Below the pieces are notes generated by a model that did no database searches, was not told where the DNA came from, and saw only the letters and a program-made list of their open reading frames with translations. Of a stretch of DNA of 64,000 bases, positions 1 through 10,700 are shown piece after piece. Source of the DNA: Saturnia japonica. Taxonomy: Eukaryota; Arthropoda; Insecta; Lepidoptera; Saturniidae. Each line of letters begins with the position of its first letter. Within the stretch, counting starts at the first letter, position 1. The stretch covers positions 6,135,705 to 6,199,704 of the forward strand of contig CM065334.1 in NCBI GenBank assembly GCA_033032175.1, given 5' to 3'. The translations under genes and the position numbers were made by a program.

Positions 1-1695
1 TATGCGATGTTCACGACGTATAGTGTCGCTCAGGCGTGCTCCGATGACGGCGGCTTGTAATTCGAGACGCGATATTGTTTGTACGCGTCTCGGGGCTACT
101 TTAGATTTTGCAGCTACAAGTGCTACGTCGATGTAGCCGTCACCGTATATTGTTCGCCAATACGCCGTCGTCGCATATGCTTGTTCACTCGCGTCGCACA
201 GTATATGCAATTCTGTTATCCCCGTCGGTGCCAAACTGTAGTATCGCGGCAAGCGCAGGTTTGCTACATGTTCTAACTGTTGTAGCCAGTCGTCGAATGA
301 ACTTGCGTCCTCTTCGGGTATCTCGTCGTCCCAGCCGATCTGTAAGCGCCACAGGTTCTGCAGGAATATTTTCGCGCGTATCGTGTAGTGGCTGAGTAAG
401 CCGAGCGGGTCATAGATTGACATAACCGCACTCAAAGCTTCTCGCTTTGTAGGTGCCCGCTTGCGTGCGCGTACATCGGCTGGTACCCGATGCATGGACG
501 TGTTAAACCCTAGTTCATCCGTAGCTGCATTCCAGTATAGGCCCAGGATCTTTTCTTGTTCATGCCCGCCAAGTTGTGCCGGCGATCGTGCGCGTAGCTC
601 GTCCGGTGTTCCACTGAGTACGCTCGCTCGGTTGCTGCTCCATCCGCGTAACGTAAAGCCGGCTACTGCGTGGACTTCTTGTATTTCCCTTATAGTGTGG
701 ATAGCTGTTTCTTCATCGTCGTAGCTATCCACCAGGTCGTCCATGTAGTGGCTCTGCGTTATTGCTTTGAACGCGTCTGGATGCGTTCGTGCATGCTTTT
801 CAGCGTTGCGGTCGCGTACACTGTGTGCTATGAACGGTGAGCTTGCTGCGCCGAATATCAACGATCTCATTTTATATTTCTGTGGCGGCTTGTTCCGGTC
901 GTTGCCTCGCCACAGAAATTGTTGTGTCGGCTGGTCCGCTTCGCGTATTCGTATTCTCAGAAACATTTCCTCTATATCAGCAGTGACGGCGACGGGCTTC
1001 TCTCTGAACCGGAATAAAATCCCCTGCAGCGATCGTAGCAGGTCCGGTCCCTCTAATAACTCGTCGTTTAAACTCGTAGTTCCACTGCGTGCCGCGGCAT
1101 CGAATACTACTCGTAGCTTGCCGGGTTTGTTCGGGTTGAATACAGCGAAGTGAGGTAAAAACCAGCTGATGTTGCTAGTCTGTTCGTGTCCCTCGCAGCG
1201 TACGGCGTAGCCCTTCTTAAACAAGTTTTTGATCTGACTTGTATACGCCGCCGCAAACTCTGTGGAACGATCCATTTTCTTTTCTATCGAGTGAAGTCGT
1301 CGTAGCGCCATATTGTAGCTATTAGGTAGTACTACGTCGTCGCGGCGCCACGGTAGACCTACTTCGTAGCCTTCACTGCGTTGTTGGATCGTTCCGTCGA
1401 GTATTCGCGTCGCGCGCTTGTCGGCGTCGCTGATTCTCGGTTCGCGGGCTACGCCGAGCGCGTCTATTTTGAAGTGCCGTTCTACGAGCTCGTGTGGACT
1501 TTCGTTCCGGATCTCGCTGCCAGTGTTGCGTTCAGGTGCGTATATGTGTAGCAGGGCTTCGCTATGGCCGATGATCACGTGTGGTGCGGTTCCGTGCACC
1601 ACCCAACCCAGTTGAGTTTTCGACGCCGCCGGCTGGTTCGGTTTGCCGACGCGTAGCTCTCTGGATACGATCATCTCCCAGTGGTCCGTACCTAT
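1..1695 (-). pseudogene. BEL/Pao pol, continuing in the same frame after a stop codon
   Basis: Downstream of the TAG at 1696-1698 the same minus frame stays open to base 1. It contains the linker after protease (WEMIVSREL), the reverse transcriptase with YMDD at 736-747, and the start of the following RNase H-type region (LHILCDASEQAYA). I translated it by eye and saw no further stop. In the genome copy it can only be made by readthrough, so it is listed as broken. The right part of pol and the integrase lie beyond the left edge. Confidence 0.78.
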
Positions 1696-3663
1696 CTATA
1701 TTCGCGGCCTCGCCTTCTCATAGCACACCTGCTTCACTTTCAAATTGCGCAAGTGAGCGTGTTGGAGTGTGCTTAGAGACACTGTTTGTTCGCGCAGTCG
1801 GAGTCCTTTTATCGTTCGAGCTCGGAACTCGTGCTTCTTGTTGCCGCCCGGTTCGTACAACTTCGCTTGTACAATTTGGCTATTCGTGTACTCTTTGCCC
1901 ATATTGACGCCTTGTAGTTGCAGTGGATGTGACGGTCCATGCGCTCCGATGTCCTTGGCCACATCCTCGTCGATTAGCGATATAGTCGAGCCCTCGTCCA
2001 ACAGAGCGTACGTGTTCACCGCTCCTTTGGGGCCCGATATAGTCACCGGACAGATTTTTAGTATAATCTGTCTCGGTTCTATAGTTGTTGCGACAGCCAT
2101 TACCGTCTCGCTCGTTGACGGTGTCACGTTGTTCTGAGCTTGCTCTTCGCTATCGCTTGGTCTGTCGTTGTGAAGCGACGAGTGATGCGGACGAGGACAG
2201 GAGTTAATACCGCACGGCTTTCCTTTGCAGTACACACGACGATGGCGTTTGTCAATACATTTGAAACAGACGCCTTTGCTTTTCACTAGCTCCCACCGTT
2301 GCTCGACGTTCAGTGCCTTGTATTGCGGGCACCGAGACAACGGATGGGGCTTATCGCAGCTAGGAGACAGATGTTCGGTTTCTGTGTCCACCGTAGCAAA
2401 GACGTTCTGTCTCTTTCTGGCGGCGACTTGCGGTGCGGCAGGCTTCAATACTTCGCGTCTAGAGGTCGCTGTCGAAGCGGTGGCGGGCGCATATGTGTGT
2501 TTTAACGCACGGCTCGCTTCACGCATTAGGAAGCGTGATAATACAACGACCTCTGGATCCGTTGTTCCCTCGTTCTCTTCCGCATAGTCGCACCACCGGG
2601 ACTTCAGGTGTGGGCTAAGTTTTTCTAATACTTCCCGAGCCAGCATCGGGTTGTACAGGTAGCTCCGCTTGTCGAGATTTAGTAAAACACAGACAATGTT
2701 TTGTAGTTTTACTGCGAACGCGTTCAGTTCGCTTACGGTAGCTCCCGGTCGTGGTAATTTCCGCATATCATCCAGCGCCTTGTCTATAATTACTTCCGGC
2801 CTGCCAAAACATTGTTCCAGTGTCCGCATGATTTCATCTGGATTGTTCGCGGTGTGTAGTAGCGCTGCCACTGCGTCGCGGGCGTCCCCACGCAGGCTGT
2901 TACGTAGGAGCGCTATGTTTTCTATCGGCGAGAAACGATACAGCTGCGTGGAGTCCCTCATAGCTGCTTTGAATGGCAGCCACTCGTTGATCGCTCCAGT
3001 GAATACAGGTAAGTCGGCGGCTTGGCGTGGCGGTGGATGAGTATGCGTCATCTTTTCTAGTATCGCGGCGAGCTGTTTAATATCACTGCTCGATTGCGAT
3101 GGTGATTGCGAACGGGCACGTCGTTCAGGCCTGCGTTCGTCTTGTTGCCGCGCGTCGTTACGGGTACACGGTAATTGCTCCCCCCGTGTAGCTTCGGGCT
3201 GTGAGCGGAGCCAGTCATCCACTCGGTGAATACGTGCATCTGGCTCCTCGTTCGTTTGCTCACGTACGTCCTCTGCTTCATCCCGTATCGACGTTAACTC
3301 CACGGCGAGGCGTTTCTTTATTAATTTCGCCTCCATACGGAGTTCTTCACGGCAAATTGCGGCTAGTTTCGCTTCCGCTTGTAGCTCGGCGAGGCGTGAT
3401 CGCATAGTCGCACTCGTCGTCGATCTGTGAGCGTGGCGGGGAAACGTGGCCTGTTCTGACGTCAGTGCGAGTAACAGGTACAGAGGGTGTTCCCTCCGGT
3501 CGGGGTGTTCCCTCAGCCCTCTGTGTGTCTGGCGATAACGGCGATTCTTCGAATACTCGGACTGTGTTATTTCTGTTTTGTGATTCCATTGCGTCTCCCT
3601 GGCTTCTCGTAATAACCATTGATCTGGGTACGCCGTTCGTGGATACAGATGTCTTGATAACAC
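1696..3663 (-). CDS. BEL/Pao gag plus aspartic protease, ending at an in-frame TAG
   Basis: Open frame of 655 codons. After a basic N-terminal region comes a coiled-coil stretch (ELQAEAKL...), then the gag-related domain typical of insect BEL elements (around LPVFTGAINEWLPF and LLRNSLRGDARDAV), then a cysteine/histidine knuckle region (CFKCIDKRHRRVYC), then a retropepsin-like domain with active-site DEGST. The upper 200-250 bases are doubtful: a different minus frame at about 3430-3679 looks more like a natural gag N-terminus (MVITRSQG), so a frameshift near 3400-3430 is likely. The frame stops at TAG (1696-1698), just after the protease, where family members normally read on into pol. Confidence 0.8.
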   Translation of the reverse strand: MLSRHLYPRTAYPDQWLLREARETQWNHKTEITQSEYSKNRRYRQTHRGLREHPDRREHPLYLLLALTSEQATFPRHAHRSTTSATMRSRLAELQAEAKLAAICREELRMEAKLIKKRLAVELTSIRDEAEDVREQTNEEPDARIHRVDDWLRSQPEATRGEQLPCTRNDARQQDERRPERRARSQSPSQSSSDIKQLAAILEKMTHTHPPPRQAADLPVFTGAINEWLPFKAAMRDSTQLYRFSPIENIALLRNSLRGDARDAVAALLHTANNPDEIMRTLEQCFGRPEVIIDKALDDMRKLPRPGATVSELNAFAVKLQNIVCVLLNLDKRSYLYNPMLAREVLEKLSPHLKSRWCDYAEENEGTTDPEVVVLSRFLMREASRALKHTYAPATASTATSRREVLKPAAPQVAARKRQNVFATVDTETEHLSPSCDKPHPLSRCPQYKALNVEQRWELVKSKGVCFKCIDKRHRRVYCKGKPCGINSCPRPHHSSLHNDRPSDSEEQAQNNVTPSTSETVMAVATTIEPRQIILKICPVTISGPKGAVNTYALLDEGSTISLIDEDVAKDIGAHGPSHPLQLQGVNMGKEYTNSQIVQAKLYEPGGNKKHEFRARTIKGLRLREQTVSLSTLQHAHLRNLKVKQVCYEKARPRI

Positions 3664-3751
3664 GTCGTTTCTTCTTCAAGCGTTGTTGTAGATCGGCGAA
3701 ATGTTCTGTTCTTTTTTCTTCTGATCCGGCTTCCGAAGTACCAGATAATAT

Positions 3752-4339
3752 TGTGAATAAAAGACGTCCACAATATTTTAATGTGTGCTAAATTAATAGC
3801 GCTTGTTTTATTCTTGTTTCTTACAAAGTTACAGTAGTTCGTAGTAACAATGTGGTTTCTTAATAACGTTCTTGACTGTAGTTTGCTTGTAGATTCGCTG
3901 CTTGCTGTTGCTGGTGTTGTGGTGTTTCCCGAACTGATCGTAGTACTGCCGCCCTCTCCGCTATATTTAACCTCGCCATTTGCCTCGCAACCGGTCGTGC
4001 GATGGATTCCGTGCGGGGCGTCGCTCAGCCAATGAGCGCGCACGCCCTGTGTGCGGCAGTACCATGAGTCACCATGCCAGATGTTCCGAGTCTGGCATGG
4101 TTCATCCTTACAACTAGTGAAATTTATACATTTAAACTTACAACTATCTATATTTTTATTCTAATCGTTTTAAAATACACATATTCACACATATTCAGTT
4201 CATATTATTATATCTATTCCTAACACGTATTTATAAACCTTATTCCTAACACGTATTATTTCATTTATTTGTTCATTCTATACTATTAGACTATCGTTAT
4301 TCGCTCGTCCCGCTCGCTGTCCGCAACAGTCCTGTTACA
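3752..4339 (-). repeat. Putative 5' LTR of the BEL/Pao element
   Basis: On the minus strand it would start TGTAACAGGACTG and end with TTTATTCACA, giving TGT...ACA ends, about 588 bp. It contains an AATAAA-like signal (AATAAAACAAGCG on the minus strand) close to its 3' end. Only one LTR is in the window, so the ends cannot be checked by comparison. Confidence 0.45.
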
Positions 4340-4661
4340 GATTTTATTAATTAACGCATTAGAGTGATTTACTTTTAAATACAATATAAATCAGTTCAAC
4401 TGAATTTATTAACAAAAGTTTTTGAAATATTCTAAAATAGTCAATAACATAAAATATTCATGATGTTATTATAATATTACAATTTGAGTGACAAATAAAA
4501 AAAAAAATCACTATTCTCGCAAAATCTGGAATCGTTTAGACACTTTAGACTCTACTCGAAACATCAAGTATGTATTCCTAGGAACAAATAAAGGAAAATC
4601 ACAGTGTCAAAGTGTTATCATGACTAGGTATGTGCCATACGATTAACATGTTAAATTGATT
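4340..4661. other. AT-rich spacer between BEL element and the gene
   Basis: No open frame or recognisable repeat. If exon 1 carries the true start, promoter and 5' UTR of the FAM193-like gene should be here or upstream of the BEL insertion; I see no clear TATA or initiator. Confidence 0.4.
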
Positions 4662-4775
4662 ATGAATGATTCCCAGGCTGAAGGTCCGGCGCTCGGGCAG
4701 TTTCTATTGCCGCTGTTGAGTGCGGAGGCGGCTCGCGAGGACCGGTTTCTCATCAGGCACGAGGACATACTGCAG
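4662..4775 (+). CDS. FAM193-like exon 1
   Basis: Codes GPALGQFLLPLLSAEAARED and ends CTGCAG|GTAAGT, phase 0. ATG at 4662 is in frame, with an upstream in-frame TAA at 4644-4646, so it can be the start codon. An AG at 4675-4676 could instead be an acceptor (exon from 4677), with earlier exons beyond the BEL insertion. Confidence 0.7.
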
Positions 4776-7700
4776 GTAAGTGTTTATAAACAATCAATAA
4801 ATTTATAATATTATAACACACTAGTAGAGGCATTGCTTCCATTCCAATCAGTCAGTATAGAGTCTGCTTCCGATCCAATTGGTCAGTAAAGAGTCTGCTT
4901 CCGATCTAATTGGTCAGTAAAGAGTCTGCTTCCGATCTAATTGGTCAGTAAAGAGTCAGCTTCCGATCCAATTGGTCAGTATAGAGTCTGCTTCTGTTCG
5001 AATTGGTCATTTTAAACTTTACAGATTGAGACTGACAATGAAATCTGGAAATTGACGGTACTGTCCCTGATGGCAAGCACAGTATAATCCAGACACAATG
5101 GCGACCACCGAGAGATCGGCAATTCACCGGTCGACGCTGCAGTCACGCCAGCCTGCATATATACCTCTTCATGTTACGTTGGAAGGACCCAATCTTGTAA
5201 AAAGGAAGGAACACATTGCCGTAAAGACGGTTCCACAATATGGCAAAGCTATGTCATAGAGAACTTTTTAGTTGCCCAGATAGAATTTAGTGTGAATTGA
5301 ATGGCTGATTATACATCAAAGGCCTCTTCTCAAGAGAATTCACAAACTATATCTTCTGTTTACAATATCTACATGTGAGTGTGTTTGTTACCGTAGCTTC
5401 TAGCTTCAGCGGAGGAAAGCGCACGCGACGAATTGGCGGTCAATGATGACACGATCCTTGATCCTGAACTGCCGTGTGATGTGTTAGTACTTTTTTTTTA
5501 ACTGACTTCAACAAAAGACGTGAGGTTACTCAATTCGATTGTTTTTTATAACATGGATGTTCAGCTTTAACTTCTTTGTTTATGAACTGATTTGGACAAT
5601 TCTTTTTTTGTCAGATAGGGGATAAATCAAGGGTGGTCCCATTTTAAATTTATTGTCAATTGGACTGTCAACTCTGGAGATACACCAGGGAACTATTCAA
5701 AATCATTGAAATTGGTTATTTTTGTTAAAAATTGTCTTGTATATGTACTGTTATGCCATTTATTTAAATATTGAAGTGCCATGGACCCAAATGTATACTT
5801 TGAGGGACCCCAGAGCAAGCTTTATAGCTGCCAGAAGCGAAACCTCATACAACAACATATTGAGAGATCTATTTGCTTAAGTAAGATTCTAACTAGCTGA
5901 CCAAATGCCACCCAAAGTCACATCATTTTAGTTCGCTGGTTCGCATCTGGTGACCCACATTGTCGAAAGCTTTAGAGAAATCCGTGTATATTACATCAAC
6001 TTGACAAAGTTTGTTCACGTCATTTACCAAAAAATTGTGGTTACCAGGATTGTGCAAGTCCATCTTGATTTAATAAAACCGTGCTGATTGTGTGTTAGTA
6101 GATGCTTTGTAGGGCCGGTAGCATTAGAGTCAAATATGTACGCAAATATAGACAGCATAGGTAGGTTATGTTCTATAGTTAGTTACCATGTTTAGATCAC
6201 TGTTTTTGTGGACAGGAACAATCTTATTTGTGGGAATTTTCCTCTTTTTAGTGATTCGTTGTAGATTATTAACAATGTTAGTAAGCACTGATGAATGCTA
6301 GCATTTCACAATGAAAATAAGGGGGAATGTAGTCAGGGCTGGATATGATGATATATATGATATATATGATATATTGATGATATCGTCTCATTAAAGATTT
6401 TTTTATTTTGTGGGCTGGGATCCTATAATGGAAAAGGTCTCAGATTCAACATGTTAATCAGCAGAATTGATAATCAAATGGACTTGGTCTCAAAACACTA
6501 TACCAGGGATTGCCAATCTTTTCCAGTCCGCTATTTTACTATTTTGTCTCGGTGCCCTAACTTATCTAGCTGGTAGAGATAGATAGATACAATGATACTA
6601 GTTAGGTAGATGGGCATAAAAGGTAAAACATCCACATTATGAATTTAAATGGTAAACTGATTATTTATAAGAATATAAAATTAACACAGAAAACATTCAA
6701 GAGATACATGAGAAAAGCGAAAATAAAATACAATATCTGCCTAGTTAGTCAATGTGATGGGTGAGCTTGGTGTTCTTCACACATTTTTTCAAAGCGTGGA
6801 GTAAGGTTCGACAATGCTACTCGCAGTTCTTGCTCCACATTGATCTTTGAGCGATATTTGCTCGGTTTCGGAGAGTGGTAAAGAGAATTGCTTCATGACA
6901 CCCTTCTTCTCTTTCCACGGCGTACCAGGGCGCCGTGGTGCACACTTTGGGAACCCCCGCACTATACGACTAAAAAACTATTTTAAAAAGGGTTGATAAA
7001 ATAGAGTGTGTTGATAGAATACAAATATTAATATCTGGGCGACCGAGCTGTGCTCGTCATATTTAAGCAATATTGTAAATCTGCCATCAAGCACCTGTAG
7101 GTGAGTTCCGGCAGCTGCGTTTTAGGCTCTTGCGGACCCTAACATTGATGCAAAACAGCCATATAACAAAAAAAGTAACAAGTTTACTCAAGAATATAGA
7201 CCTATTTCGAGTTTTTTTAACGCAGTACGGCAATGCGACTGGAGAGCACAGTGCAGTCCATGAGATCTACGATCCATGTCAATCTTCATTGTCATGTCGA
7301 ATGTCAATGTTTGATGGCATGCCTGCTCGAATGTCTCTTCACGTAACGTTTGAAGGACCTGATGTCGTAACACACTGGCCTGGAGAAAGTATCACAGTGT
7401 ACAATGTGTAAGTTCTTAATATGTTGTAGAAAACGCTTAATTGAGGTAAGCGATACTTTAATTGACATGTTTCATTTTTGTAATACGATTACAGGCTGCC
7501 GAGTAGTGACATGTTTGCCTTCGAAGAGCCTCCCATCACACCAGAGGAGGAAGCTGCTCTGTTGCACTATGTATGCGGTAAGTGATATCCATTCGCTTCT
7601 TGTATATATAAATCTGTCATTGTGTCTGTAACTTTAATAATTTTTATAAATTTCTCGATGGACATACTACATAAAAACACGGATCACGAATATGCCCTTA

Positions 7701-10700
7701 AAAAATTGTTTTGTCTCTCGGTCTGTATGGCCGAATTTAACTCAAAAACGGCTTGACCGATTCTTATGACATTTTGTCATTGATCAATTGATGGGGTATA
7801 AGAATTTTCAATAATACTTTTAGAAATCATAAAAAATTAAAAATAAATTAATTCTTAACTGATTTTCATGAAATTTTGTATCTAGTGTTTATGTGAACTA
7901 TGGACAATGAGGAGATCAGCAGAAGAACCAAATTCACGGACATAACTCTTAGAATTGCTAGACTTAGGGTGGTTGGGGGCTGGCCGTAGAACGGATGGCC
8001 GATTGGACCAAAGAGTTTTTAAGTGGTGGCCACTTACCGACGCATTAGAGATTAGCGACGCAGCGTGGTCAGGCTCACCACAAGGTAGTCGGACGACCTA
8101 TTTGGTGAAGTTTCTGGGAAGCCGTTGAATATGGGTAGTGATGATCTTTGGGGCGGGCCATAATAGCTGATTAGATGTCTACCAAAAGTTTTCATGCTGC
8201 CTTTAGATTAATGAAGGTAGCAGTAATCGCGATTTCCGTCTGTAGGCTGCTGCAACAAAATTACAATTATGGGAACTAATTAGTTACAAATTTTCATGTT
8301 TTTTTTTTAATGACTTCTGCCAATTTTCCCCTGCTACATAGAAAGACCTCTCACAACTCGTGATTGGTTAATAAAGAACGTGAGTTTGTTTGTTATACAC
8401 AGAGGCGGAGAGGTGTGGTCGGGTGCAGTTCAGTGCAGTGCCAGAATGGCTGCTCGGCGTCTATCACTCGTGGTGCGAGATCAGCGCCCTCATGTACACA
8501 CTCATCGGTACCAACATGTGAGTACTGCATTTTTTTATTTATTTTGTTATATATCTGTGGGTAGTGAAAATGCCATTAGATTTTACGTAAGTAATTTTTT
8601 CGCAATCAGTTAAACAAACTCCCTGTACTAATGTTCACTATACTGTGATTGTACTTACAGTATCTCTATATATGGATTAAAACCAGGTTCGAAATCACTA
8701 GAAAGGTCTTGAATTTTATGTCATCGTTTACAAGGGGAAGTGTTCTATTTTTAGACTATTGTTTGTTGCATTACGCAGTCAGAGCTATAAGCTTTGTATG
8801 TGTGAGTAAATGCAAAGTCTTTTCGAACCTACGAATACATACTCGGATGTTTCCAGTAGATTCTAGAAGTTTTCAGATATCTCGGAAAAAATCTGTGCCA
8901 AAACGTTTATTTGCAATCACGAATTTTTTCTGAAGTTTTACATGCTTGTCTGGCAAGGGGTTGGAACCATCAAAAATGTCTGCCTAATGAGGAAACATCA
9001 TCTAATGATTACCCAAGTATTATAAATAAAAATCAGTTTTTACACTATGACGTAAGTAGAATTATAATTTCATGAACATTAGGGTGTCTGGCAAGGGGGT
9101 TGCCACTATGTTAAGTGTTTTGCAATGTATGACGTGATTTTTAACATTTTTCTGAACGTAATACCAAAAAATTGCACTTTATAATATGATGAATTTAGAT
9201 CGGTATTTTACACACCGTTAGTACCGTTTATCTGTCAAAGTCACGATTACCCAAACTTCATAATGGTCAATCGTTCTTACCTGTGTTGGGAGCATGCACT
9301 GACAAACTTGCAGCTTTTATAAAATAACGAAGGTCTGGGGTTCACGGGCTCTTAGACTATATAGATAGAGACATACTAGTATAGTATAGAGGTAATTGAA
9401 AGGATTTGTTTTATGCGACAGGAGCGTCGAACGCGTCACCGAGGAGTGGGTGTACCGCGCCCGGTTCGGATGCCACTGCCGACTGTGCCTCTGCCTTGCA
9501 AACAACGCGCTCGCACTGGCGACCTTCATCCGGGACGTCGTCTGGGCACTTGCGCACGGTAAGCAACCCTTTTACTTTATTTTTAGTATCTCTGCAACTT
9601 TTTCTATTCTTCATTGCTAGGGATTCGATCTCACGTCGCGTTTTTATTTATTTATTTATTACAAGGGGAAACAAACAGAACGTTTAAGTATTTTAGTTTA
9701 TTTATTTTTTAAATAATAATTTGCTACCTCGACAGAACTGTCCCTAAAGGTAAGCACTGTACAATCCGAACTCTTTTTAAGGGCTATTATTATTACAGCC
9801 ACCTTAGTTGTATTAAAAAAATGCGGTTATAATAGATATAGAATTGGTGTTACCCCAGTCGAACTTTGTATAATTTATTTATTGTCTCTGTGTGTTTACC
9901 TCCAGGTGGTAGCACGAGCGCGGCCGCCGCGGGAGTCGCTCGGGCGCTCCGGCTGCACACGCCAACGCCGGACCCGCCGGAACAGCAAGACGCAGGGCCG
10001 TGTCCGCACGCGCACTGGGACCTCGCCCGACTTCGCAGAGTCGTTTTCTCCGATGAAGGTCTGTACTTATATTCCTACACCACAATCTTTAATGATGGTT
10101 AACGAAAAAAAACATGTATGGGAATAATGTATGTATTGCCTAGGTACAATACTTTTAAGTGTAAATAACTTATCCAATGTTATTCCTTTCTGTTCGCAAT
10201 GTTCCATTCTGTCGTATTCCAGCAATGTGCAGTACAACAATCATACATAATCTAATCTCATCTAAAGCCATTAGTATATACTGTAGAACCCAGCTGAACA
10301 CCAGTGCTATAGCATATGCTGAGCTGAAATCCTTGTGATTGTTAAATCCAGCATTTGTTTGCCAATGTTATAAATGATATTACTAATACTCCAATATATT
10401 GTTATCTTGTGTTTAATGTGTGTTGTGTTAATAAAGTCTTGCATTCTCAACATCAAATAAATGTGCTTTCTTTCTTTCTATACTCTTCTTATTGTTACCC
10501 GTTATCCTACTTAAGTAGGGTTGGCACAACAAGTTTTCTTCTTCCACTCTACTCTGTCAAATATCATCTCAGTATTTATATGATTTATACACATACCATT
10601 CTTCACACAATCCATCCACACTTTCTTCGGGTTTCCTCTACTGCTATGTCCATTCAACTTCATACTTAACATTGTTCTAGCTATATGACAAGCCCATACC

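Larger units (their letters stand above)
1..4339 (-). mobile_element. BEL/Pao LTR retrotransposon, truncated by the window edge
   Basis: Minus-strand element read from high to low coordinates: putative 5' LTR (about 3752-4339), gag, aspartic protease, then reverse transcriptase and start of the RNase H region, leaving the window at base 1. The order gag, CCHC-like knuckles, DEGST protease and YMDD reverse transcriptase is that of BEL/Pao elements. The rest of pol and the other LTR lie outside the window. It sits just upstream of the FAM193-like gene in opposite orientation. Confidence 0.88.

Noticed and set aside
3567..4043. 158-codon minus frame upstream of gag
   Set aside because: Falls in the putative LTR and leader of the BEL element and has no recognisable domain.
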